Positions 1-11,100 of a stretch of 64,000 nucleotides of DNA are shown here, piece after piece. The translations under genes and the position numbers were made by a program. The stretch is from Corella eumyota (taxonomy: Eukaryota; Chordata; Ascidiacea; Phlebobranchia; Corellidae), in assembly GCA_963082875.1 (NCBI GenBank), contig OY720099.1, positions 496,001-560,000 of the forward strand. The letters are read 5' to 3'. The notes under the pieces were generated by a model. The model was not told the DNA's origin. It did not search any database and worked only from the letters and a program-made list of their open reading frames with translations. Positions within the stretch are counted from its first letter, which is position 1. The number at the start of each line of letters is the position of its first letter.

Positions 1-110
1 GCTGCTGATAAGTGCTTAGAAGAAATTTGTACCGTTTATAGCACTTAACTCATAGACACTAAACCATAAAAGCAGTGGGAATTAAATCTCATATAGTGAA
101 GTGTTTTAAC
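1..110 (-). repeat. RepA SINE copy, truncated at window edge
   Basis: Reverse-orientation RepA piece within the SPEF2 intron. It carries the gctgctgataagtgctt segment, the gtaccgtttatagcac segment and a degenerate tRNA-like B box. Confidence 0.65.
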
Positions 111-159
111 ATTATGCTCCGGTAATGGTATAACTAAATAAATATTTTATAACATTAAC

Positions 160-964
160 CTGCAGTAAATGTAAAGTTGGTTCCAATCTTGTGAAGTTGT
201 TGAGTTTGGCATCAGCAGTTTTACCTCGAGAGAACGATCCAAAATCATCCTGGAGTTGAAATTTGTTTAAAATTTCACCAAGAAAATATCCAGAAGAAAA
301 ATCCTCGGCAAAACTTTCAATTTCTAAAAGTAATTATCAACTTTAAAAATTCTTAAAAATTTAAAGTTAATAAATACAGCAAGTTAACCTTTAAAAACAG
401 TTTAATTTTGTAGTCATTCGCCAGCCTAAATAGTAATAAAATCGGGTAACCGGATACTTCGGCCCGAAGATTATTTTTTTAAACAGCGGAGAGTTCGCAT
501 TTTAATTACCGCAAAAAATTTTATTTTTTGCGTGTTTATAAACAGTTTTTAGACAGTATTTAAAATAACATAAACAGTAAATTGATAATTTTTTTAAAGA
601 ATAATGTGCAAGAACATGTTATCTTTCTTTTCCTACAACCGACATCGTGGTGTAGTGGTAAGAACACTTGTTACACCATACATGAGGTCGTGGGTTTAAT
701 CCCCACTGCTCTTATGCTGTAGCACCCTTGAGTAAGGTGCTATAAATGATATAAACTCCTGCTAAGTCAGCACTTAAATAGAAGCATAATTATGGGGCAA
801 TTATAATCTATAATATCCCAAACTACCACTGTCAACTCGAGATTGTTTAGGTCGCGCATTCGACTTTTCCACATCAAGGATAAAGATATATACAAAAAAA
901 ACCTACCCACAACTTTAGAAAGTTTCACTTCTTCGTTTAACCATTTGCACAAAATGTCCGTCAT
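160..964 (-). CDS. SPEF2: SPEF2 (sperm flagellar protein 2), 5' end only, CH domain
   Basis: Partial gene that runs off the left edge. Exons: 907..964 (start codon at 962-964) and 160..323; the 222 nt join in phase to 74 codons. The N-terminus MTDILCKWLNEEVKLSKVV followed by AEDFSSGYFLGEILNKF, LQDDF and KLNNFTRLEPTLHLL matches the calponin-homology domain that opens SPEF2, a central-apparatus protein of motile cilia and sperm flagella. This is my recollection of the family, not a search. The donor at 905-906 is GTAGGT and the acceptor at 324-325 is tttag. The intron holds a RepA SINE at about 639-900. The gene lies head-to-tail downstream of the RhoGAP gene. Later exons are outside the window. 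Confidence 0.8.
639..900 (+). repeat. RepA tRNA-derived SINE
   Basis: Complete copy. The A-box-like tggtgtagtggtaagaac is followed by a B box in gtgggtttaatcccc, then the tRNA-unrelated body (cagcataattat, tataatatcccaaact) and the tail gataaagatatatac plus A-run. It lies in SPEF2 intron 1. Confidence 0.85.
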
Positions 965-2099
965 TTTGCCGGATCAATTTTAAGGCTTTCGGCCTCTATT
1001 AAATTAACTTTTATCTGTTAATCTGTAAAACGTAAAAAGAAAGTTTAATTAAGCTAAAATATTACCTTAAACTTCTCTAAAAATATTTTACAAAAAACGA
1101 AGCGCAGTGTACCGTTACCTTGACAACTGAAGTTTTCTTTATTTGTAGCGGTTTTAAGATAGGCATTTTATAATCTAATTTAATATTTTTTAAAACGTTT
1201 TATTTAACTTAAAAAAAACAAAACCTGTGAAAAAATAATTTTATAAGATAATATCAACGCTAACTTTATAATAAACATAAAACTTTAAATAACAAAAAAA
1301 TAAAAACCTTTTTAGCATTTAAAACATGCCAACTTTTATTAAATAATATTAACATCTTCGTAATAATAATATAACAATTACTGGTGTAAAATTCAAATCA
1401 AGAAATGACGTCATAGCAAATGATGACAACACGATAGCACCTGTAGTCATTGCTACAACGACTCGCTAGCGCCCACCGGCGGTGGTTAATTTTGTTCTTA
1501 AAATCAGAATACAGTTACTCGACGACAACAAAATAGAGTGGACACAATATGTAAGGCGATCAAACGAAAAAGAAAAATTAAAAAGTAAAATAAGATTAAT
1601 AATAATAATACATTGGAGAAGTTAGTAATATCGCGAGGAAAGAGCAATAAAGAAACTACTGCATGCAATATTGCTAAACACTTTTATGCAATAATAATAA
1701 AACGATTGTTACCAAACAATTACAATGGAAGCGCGGGAAATAAATAATCGAAATTTTTCAAGGTCAACTACTGCAATGTATCAATAAAAAGCATAAGATG
1801 ACGTCACATAATTCGACTATGACGTAACAAACTATAGTGATGAGAATTGCTAGTTTTGTGTAATTAAAGGTAATGAGTGTATGGTTATTATGACATCACA
1901 ACTACGTCACTACAGGATGACGTCATAGCACGAGGTGAAATCTGGAAGCTAGTATTGCACCGAGGAACTACTTAACCTTAAACTTGTAATTAAAGTGAAT
2001 ATGATTCGTTAAAAATGCTACGAGAAAATATTTACAAAACTTTCAACAAATCTAAATATGTTTAAACATTGTTTTTGAAACTTAATTCGTACCTTAACA
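965..2099. other. Intergenic DNA, SPEF2 upstream / RhoGAP downstream, three CRE palindromes
   Basis: No gene is seen. TGACGTCA occurs at 1406-1413, 1799-1806 and 1918-1925, with related TGACATCA and TGACGTAA sites between. This is probably the SPEF2 promoter side, but no transcription start can be fixed. Confidence 0.5.
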
Positions 2100-2105
2100 T
2101 TTATT
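2100..2105 (-). terminator. Poly(A) signal of the RhoGAP gene
   Basis: AATAAA on the minus strand, about 30 nt past the stop codon at 2136-2138. This is a plausible position for 3' end formation. Confidence 0.5.
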
Positions 2106-2135
2106 TTAAAAAAAATGAAGTTTATCCTCGATTTT

Positions 2136-5100
2136 TTAACAGTCCGAGGTTTCTTTAACTAGGTTGTCATCTTTTGACCAATCACTGTCAAGTAAAATGA
2201 CACGCTTGGCTGCAGGTTCTTTGCTATTCATGGAAAATTTTCGAGGGAGAGAAAGAGATGACCTTACACCTTTAGGGGGGTTTTGTGGGGGGGTACGACC
2301 CACCATTGCCAACCCAACATGATCAGGCACGTTGGGTAAGACCCGGGATTTCTGGTGGTTATTTTTCCCGGTTAATTTCGAAGTTGTAAAATGTCGTAAA
2401 GCTTCGACCCCCGATCGTCTCCCGACACTTTTTTTGCGAATTTTTGGATTTTCTTGATTTAAGTCGGAAAGATCCTGATGTGACCCTGTTTGACCTTGTG
2501 GTGACCCTGTTTGACCTTGAAGTGACCCTTTTTGACTTCGAACCCCAGTTTGACCTTGAGATTCAATTTGACCTTGATTTGACCCCACTTGACCTTGAGT
2601 TAAACCCAAGGCATTTAATTGATCCCCAAGCTCCCCAATTGGGGTAATTTCACCCAAACCTAACCCAGTTGGGGTATTCAGATTTGACCCATTTTTAATT
2701 GGGGAATTCCCCAAAATAGTCCCTTGATCAGTAAAAGGTAAAGTTTGGTCCGAACTTCGTCGTGGCAACCTCGTTTTTGACCTTGATGGAACAACAGGAA
2801 GTTCACCCCCTTTAGAAATTACCCCAGAAAGGTCACCAAGGTCAAGGTCATTAGGTCGGGTCATGGTTTTAAGGGGAATTAATTCTTGGGGCGCAGAATC
2901 TAAGAATAAAGTAAAAATTAAACAATTAAAATGAACACAAAGTTTTTAATTAAAAACAAAACTAATTACCTAAAGTTTTTGTGCTAATATCGTCAAATTC
3001 AATTAAACGAGGGCAATTTGGAACGACCTCTCCTGACCCTGTGTTAATTAAAATATATTTCAGTTTGTTAATTAAAATCTAAAACAAAAAAAAGCAAAAA
3101 AAATGTTAAAAATTTTCACCCAAAATTTTGTTAAGTTTTTAACACCATGCACTTACCAAGAACATTGTTGCCAGCAAACAATTCATTCTGTGACATCACA
3201 AGCACAATATGATGACATCACAAGCATTTAATGACATCACAAAGTAACATGCAAAACACAAGCATGAAGAAAAAAGTTAAAAAATGAAGATTTTAAAAAA
3301 ACTTTAAAAATTAGGTTTTTAAATAATAAAATGTTAGTATGAAGCATTAATATAAATATTAATGCAGATAATAGAGTGAGTAATTATTAAAAACTTTAAC
3401 TATTAAGAAAAAATAATGAAAATTTGGCACCAAATAGTTTCTACTAAAATCATGCAATTTAATAAAAATATATTTTTATAATCTAAAGCCTTTTGTTAAT
3501 TAAAAACTCACGGAGACGTCGTTATATTGAGTTTCACCACTTGGAGGAGTAAAGAGCGATTCCTCATCAAAGTTAAGTAAAATATCGCCTTCGTGTGACA
3601 CATTTTTGTCCACTTGGGGGGCCTCTTGTGTAACGGAAAGGTCGCTCACTGAAGTTAGATCACCTTTTGTTATTTGTGAAAGATTTAAAATATTTTCGAT
3701 AAATTTCAAATTTTTGAAACAAAAAAAAATTTGAATGCTCACCTTCAGGGATTCCCCTTCCATCAGTGGTTACCATGGAAACAAGATTAGAGGGATTGGA
3801 TGAGCTTGGAGGAGGAGTGGGGGAGTAGGAGGAGGGAGCTTGCTGGAATCCTGCTGAAAAAAAAAAAATTTTTTTAGCCAAAATAAAAACAATTTTAAAC
3901 AAAAAATTAAAAAGTCTGCCCGTGGGAACCAAACCCTGAACTTTTTGCTCACAAAACTTACCAGAGAAAGGAAACATGTTGGCAGCCTGGTGTGAATGGG
4001 TTCCGAATATAAAATCTTTGTGAACGATCAACATTTCAACGATTCTAGATTGGTACGGCATGTCAATCAATGTCTTCAGTGATTCATTTCCATCTCTATG
4101 ACATCACAATAATATTATAAGATAAATAATTTTAATTTAATTCATCGTGATTTAATCATCTATGATGTGAAGGCTAACAATAATAAAATGTCTTATAAAA
4201 GTGAAAGCATGAGGTTCAATCCCCACTGCTCTAATGCACTAGAGCTTTCAAGTAAAGCGCTATAAATGGTATAAACTCCTGCTCAGCTAACACCTAATCA
4301 GCAGCATAATTATCAGGCAATTATAATCTATAATATCCCAAACTGCCACAGGCAACTCGAGACTGGGTCGGAGTAACTGATGTTACTCTATGTTTAAGTT
4401 GTAAAGTCGACCTTCTTGTCAAGGATAAAACTTAAAAAAAAACTTAATTTTTAATGAAATAATGAACTTACAGTAGCAAAGGTCGAAGTAAAGTTGGTCC
4501 AAACACGATTGCAAGATTGCTTGAAGTCATTTTATTCTGACTATCATGAGCTGAAATCCTGTTTCAAATAAAACAAGTTTTTTATCAAGGTTAAATAATA
4601 TAAAACACAATTTTAAAACAGTATAATGGAGCTTAGTGGACAATGTAGATATATACGAAATAAATAAAACTATCATTTGTGGTGTGTGGGTAAATTATTG
4701 CAGGCAAATATTAGTTGAGAGTTGCAACCATATTACGAAAATTAAAATTCCAAACTAAGGGTAAAAAAACTGGGTAAAGGTAATTCACTTTTTCTCTTTT
4801 TACATAAAACCACAAGTAACCCAATATTCTTCCAACAAATATTCCCCCCCCCCCCCCCCCCAATATTGTTCCAACATAAAGATTAACTCACCTTGTTAAA
4901 TGTGATATAATGTACTGCAGCGTGTTTTTGTTTGCGGATGGGAGACTCCCAATCGTGTCCCGGATCCTCGTGATGTAGCTGTCCATCACCTCCGCTGTTG
5001 GAGGAGCTGGAATGGGTCTTCCTTCTTCTTTTGCCTCGTTCATCGCTTTGTTGGTTTTATTTATCAATGTTTGGTAATCCTGGGAAAATTAATAAAATTT

Positions 5101-8100
5101 AAAAAATAGATTAAAATTGAAGGTTTTTTAAACTTTTTTGTATTTATTTATCCTCGATGTGGGAAGGTCGAATGTGCGACCTTAACATAGAGTAACATCA
5201 GTTACCCCGACCCAGTCTTAAGTTGACTTTGGCAGTTTGGGATATTATAGATAATAATTGCCCGATAATTATGCTGTTGATTTAAGTGCTGGCTCAGCGG
5301 AAGTTTTTATCCTTTGTAGTGCCTCACATAAAGATACTACAGCACGAGAGCAGTACAGTTAATCCTAGAACCTAATATAGTGTAGCCAAGTGAGTGTTTC
5401 GACCACTACACTTCTCTTCACGCTGCCGAATACTTTAAGTCTTGGAGTTAATGATTAAACTTTGAAACAGGCAATATAACAAAGTGGTGAAACTTTTAAA
5501 TGTGTGATGGTTATAAAAGTTTCTAATTAGTTTGATATTAAAAATTTTCAAGACTTAGATAAAATTAATTAGACACAAACCTTGGCAATCTCCAGGAACA
5601 CCGGATATAACTCAAACTTGAGAAGAGGCTCGGGTAATTGTCGCAAGAAAAACTTCAGCACACCACTGACATCGTGTGGCGATTGTTGGGTCAGATCAAC
5701 TTTATCGGGAGCAGAATCAAACTGGGCACACAACTTTTCAACCCGATTTTTAACCCCATTAACTCGGTAAATTCCCTGTAATGAAATAAAATTTAATATT
5801 TCGAACTGGTATAACTTAAGACAGAATAAAGGTAAGGAAAGGTCTTAAGATTATTTACCAAAAGGTACAAATACTAAAAGAATTTAGAAACAAAAAATAT
5901 GTAACTCAAAGTGTTATTAAATACACATCTTAGTTTAATATTAAACAAAACTGAAACTTGACCAGAGTAATTAAAAACAAATTTTACCCAAAAAAATTTT
6001 GCTTTTTAAAATATCACAAAAATGATATAAACTAGGCCAACCGAATCCTTATATTCAGCTAAAGTACAGTTTTTGATTTGAAGTATTAGCAAGCATATGT
6101 GCTTTTAAAAAAACATTATAACGCCTAATTCTATAGTTTGATTTTCAGCATTAGTAGCAAAAACCCATGCTTTTACATATACAGCCTATTTCAAATAAAC
6201 TTAATTTTTAAAGTGTTGAATTACTTATTTAATCCCCTGACTAAGGTTAAAATAATTGTTGTAGTTATACAATAAACCAATTTTAGTCTAATTCTACATT
6301 AAACAGTAAACCAGTTCACCCACCTTAACCTCTAGTGCTCGGTTATCAATCTCAGCTATACAACTTTTAACGAGGAATGGAATTCCATCAGGAAAATCTT
6401 GGGTAGCCACGGCGAAATCAACTCCAAATAACGACGATTTTGGGGCTTTCTTCACCTGAAGAAAAACATGAAATATTAAGATAATTAGAGATTTGAGAAA
6501 AAGGATTTTTTAACGATTTGAATTTAATTGCTGACAAGTTCTGTTTTTACAAATTTTTTTCTTAATACCAAAAAAAGTTAGATTTAAAAAAGAGTTTCCG
6601 TTAAATTTTGATTTAAAGAGTTTCCGTTAGATTTAAAAAAGAGTTTCCGTTAAATTTTGATTTAAAGAGTTTCCGTTAAATTTTGAATATTTACCCTTAT
6701 GAAAGCTTTCCCCACATTGACGGCAACTTTGGCAGCCCTGTTTTTTAAGTGTTGCCGCACAGGAACAGGAGATGACTCGGGAGTAAGGCTCATACCAGCT
6801 TTGTGACAAAATAATGTTTTTAATTTAAATTTTTAAAAATTTACCAACATTTTATTAAAACATAAAATTACAGAAAAAAATACTTTTAATTTTTTTACAA
6901 ACCTTTATCAGGTAGAGCAAGGGTTGTAGCAGTAGCGTGACCATCATCAAGAATATCTTCGGAGGACAAACTACCTTCAGTTGAAGGTCGTCGTACGTTG
7001 TCATCACCCCTGCGCGGTGCAGACGGAGAAATGTCATCCAATGATCTACTACTGCTGCTCTCTGTGTCACTGAATGCTGTTGTGATGTCATAACCAATTA
7101 TTTTTGATGTCATAATTTTTAAATTTATATATGAATAAGTTTTTTTATATTTTTAAAGTGATTTTAAATAGTTTTTTAACCTTTATTACTTGTTCTCCTA
7201 TGCCCAGCGTAAGTATTTCTGTGTTGATAATCTTCCTCCACCGATCTTTGTCCTTTAATAAATTAGTAACAACTTTTGTCAAACCATATTTATAGACAAA
7301 ATTAGAGCATTAAACTTTATAAATTAAGGTAGTTTTAACTTGTAAAGTAATAGTGGTTTATGCTTAACTTAAAAATTAATCAAAATTTAATAACAATTTT
7401 TAAAAAAACAAGTTAGTTATATATTAATAAAACAGTTTTAAATTCCTATGTTTAACATATTGTTGCCCTTAAAACAATTAATGATTGTATATACAAAAAA
7501 TCAGACCTAAATATGTCATGTTTACAAAGATTTAAATAAAAAACACTTCATTGTACAAACCCTGATGAACGAGATATTGTGAGCCTTCTGTGGAGCTTCG
7601 TTGGAACATATAATCCACACGAGGGCTGTAGGGTTGAACGGGGAGGTTACGAATGTAATCAGAATATTGGAAACCTGGTTCGTACCTCCTTGCTTCGTGG
7701 CACATTGCTTCAAACTAGAAGTAAATAAGTGTTAGGAAAAGTTACAACAATTTAAACTGTTTTTTTTGCAAAGGTTACTTGAGTTAACGGTAGCGAGAAT
7801 TGAACAAAGTGAATCAGTTTTAAGACCTGTTTAACAATTCCAATTTTACATTTATTAATATGTTATAGGGCAGTATTAATTTTACAATTTTTATTTTTTT
7901 TTATTTTGTTTTTTTACACATTGATAAAAGTAAATAATAAATACAATATACAATTAATATTACAACAATGCGACGAGAAAAAATGACAAAATCAATTTAA
8001 TGATTTAAAACATGCCAAAAGTATTAATGTTTACATAAAGATTTTAAGTATGTTATGGCATGGTCACCAAACCCAAAAAATAAAAAATAAAATAAAACCT

Positions 8101-11100
8101 ATTCTATAATTACACCAATTAAAGAGAATCCTACTTTACAAAAATAGTGGTAAAACACTGTATCTAAGCAGTTAATATAAAGTAAATATCACCTGCACAG
8201 GCAAAGGAACGTAGAGTTGGTGGTGGATATGAAAGAACGAAGTGGTGACAGTCTTGGCTGTTTGGTCGCATTGGATCATTAGATCCTTTAAGTCTTGTAA
8301 GTGGCGAACCTAACATAGTAGAAGGTTAATATTGTCAATATAAAAGCATTAGGAAAGACAGTAACAACATCGAAAGCAGAGTTAGTTTAAAGACATATTG
8401 GGATTCATTTTTTTGTATTTCTTTAACCTCAATGTGTGAAATGGGAAATGCGCGACTTAAACATAGAGTAACATCAGTTACCCCAACCCAGTCTTGAGTT
8501 GCCTTTGGCAGTTTGGGATATTATAGATTATAATTGACTGACAATTAAACTGGTGAATGGGTGCTGGCTCCGCAAAATGTTGTACTAATTATAACACCTT
8601 ACTTAATTTAAACAACCTTAAAAATGCATTAGAATTTTTTACATCAACAAAACCTTGAAATTTCTGTTATTAAAATCCACAAGAATAAATATTTTAAACA
8701 AATATTTCAATCAACTTACTTTGCTTCTTTCTAGGTCTCTCAACCTCTTGTTAGCTTCGCTTACATAAGCTTTATATTCATGCTCAGCGGCGGTGGCCTG
8801 TGTAAAAATATATCAATGTTAAATACCCATAAATAATTAAGGTTTTAGTTAAAGTTATAAAACCAATTTTCAAGTTTAAAAATTAGGTAATTTTTTAGGA
8901 AATCATTTAAGTTTAAATTATGTGAAAAAAACAAATATTATCTCAGTTTAAAACACAAACTACTAAATCATCTAAACACATTGAGTGTTTGCCTCCTAAA
9001 AGTAGTTAAATATTAAAAGGAAAATAAATTATTGATCACAGAGTTCAATTTTAGAACATTCGCTTAAACTAAAATAAAAATTTAAACTTTATTATCTTTA
9101 AAGGTTAAATATAGTCAACACATTATAAAAATGTTGATAAAAAAAAATTAATAAAAATTTGAAAAATATAATTAGTAAACTTTTTTTTAAAAATTTAGTA
9201 AACACTTTTTTAGAAATGGGTAAAAACCTTTTTTTAGAAATGGGTAAAAACTTTTTTTTTGGATCGGGTAAAACCATTTTTAATTTTTGAGTAAAAACTT
9301 TTTTTGGCTGGGTAAAAACTTTTTTTCTGACCTTGAGATTTGCTTCCTCCTCCTGTTTCTTTTTCTTCTCCATCTTCCCAGTGGTTGTCGTGGACGACAG
9401 AACCCCAGGTTTAGGGGGCAGGTTGGTTTGACCTTGGATGAACTCTGCTTTGATCGCCGACTCTTTCGCTTTCTGGTATTCCTGAACCCTGGTTAAATAA
9501 TGTTGCTGGGATTTCTTCATCGCTAATATCATATCCTCCTAAAAAAAATTTAATTAAATATTAAAAAACTAAAATAAAAAATAAATTTATTAAACGCTGT
9601 AATTGTTGAATTAAAAAAGTAAAAAAAAATTGTTACATTTTTTAAAATTTCCTGTTTTTAAAATTAATATTTAAAACTAAATTAAATACATAAAAAATAA
9701 AAAAAAAAACTTTTACCGAAAAAAATAGACGTTTTGGAATTTTATATTAAAAAATAAAAAAAACAGAATTAAATAAATAAGTGATATTTAAAAAACTTTG
9801 CTTAAAAAATGATAATTTTGAAAATTTTAACCATAAGTTAAAAGAGAGAATCTTACCGTTTTCCTTTTTTCTTTTACCCAACTCTCTCTCATTTGTTTTC
9901 TCTTTTTATCTTGCTCATTCTTCCTTGCTTGCAGTGGTTCCAAGAATTTTTGTTGGAGTAAAAGATTTTGGTAAGTTGTGTGAATATTACTCGCAAACTC
10001 ACGATCCTGAATAATTAAACAGAAACACTTTGAAAAAAAAAAACACAAAGTTTAAATCTACAAACTTACAAAATAATTACAACCGGCAACAAACACTTGT
10101 CTTCGCTAAATAAGGTCCTGGGTTCGATCCCAACTGCTTTCTTGCTGTAGCGCCCTTAAGTATGGCACTATAAATGGTATAAACTCCTGCTGAGCCAACA
10201 CTTAATCAGCAACTTAATTATCGGGCAATTATAATCTATAATATCCCAAACTGTTAAAGTCAACTCGAGACCGGGTCGGGATAACAGATGTTACTCTATG
10301 TTAAGGTCATTAAGTCCACCTTCCCACATCGAGGATAAATATATTTAAAAACAGATCAACCCCCAACTTACATGGTCAAGATGGGTGCAGTAAAGAGATT
10401 GGAACGGAAGATAACTTTGATCAGATAAAGTAGATTTGGTTTGTTGGGATAACTTGATCACATTCTTCGAGTGCTCCAACTCTGTAAGTTCAATTATTCA
10501 TTATTGTTAGGATTTTAGTAATTAGTAATTTTAGCACCTTTATTAAGAAAGCAATAACATAGAAGCAGTGGGAATTAAACCTAAAACCTGAAACAGTAAT
10601 TTACTTCTTTTACATAACATAGACATTAATAAACACTAGTTGATAGATTTTAATTGTCGTATGGTTTCAATTCTCAACTAAAATTTATAGCAATAATTTA
10701 CCCATGCACCACAGACAGCAGTTTTATTAAATTCGTAAACATACAAATTAGACATAAATATAACAGCCATTGAACCCCATTATATATAGGTGAACTTAAA
10801 TATACTTATATCTAAAATGTAGTATATACAAAAATTTTTACAAAATTAAACTCAATATTGTAAGTGCTTACCCAAACTTGCTTTCTTCTTAACATACACA
10901 ATTAAATCATTGAGATATTTTGATAATATTTTAGCTCGTTCGAACGCCATCTCAAGCCCTTGTTCCATGTTTTGCAACATAACATCAACATTTTCATAGC
11001 TGGGTTCTTCAAGAGGGGTTGGGGCTAAAAACAATAACTAATTTAAAGAAGAAATTTAATTAAACTAAGAACTATAATCTGCCATAGTTCAAAACTATAC

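Noticed and set aside
639-735. SINE heads as functional tRNA genes
   Set aside because: The A and B boxes are kept, but the cloverleaf stems are degenerate, the head is always fused to the same non-tRNA body, and it recurs about 28 times.
2444-2647. 67-codon plus-strand ORF with D/L/F-rich repeats
   Set aside because: It is the antisense reading of the in-frame minisatellite in the last RhoGAP exon, which is coding on minus.
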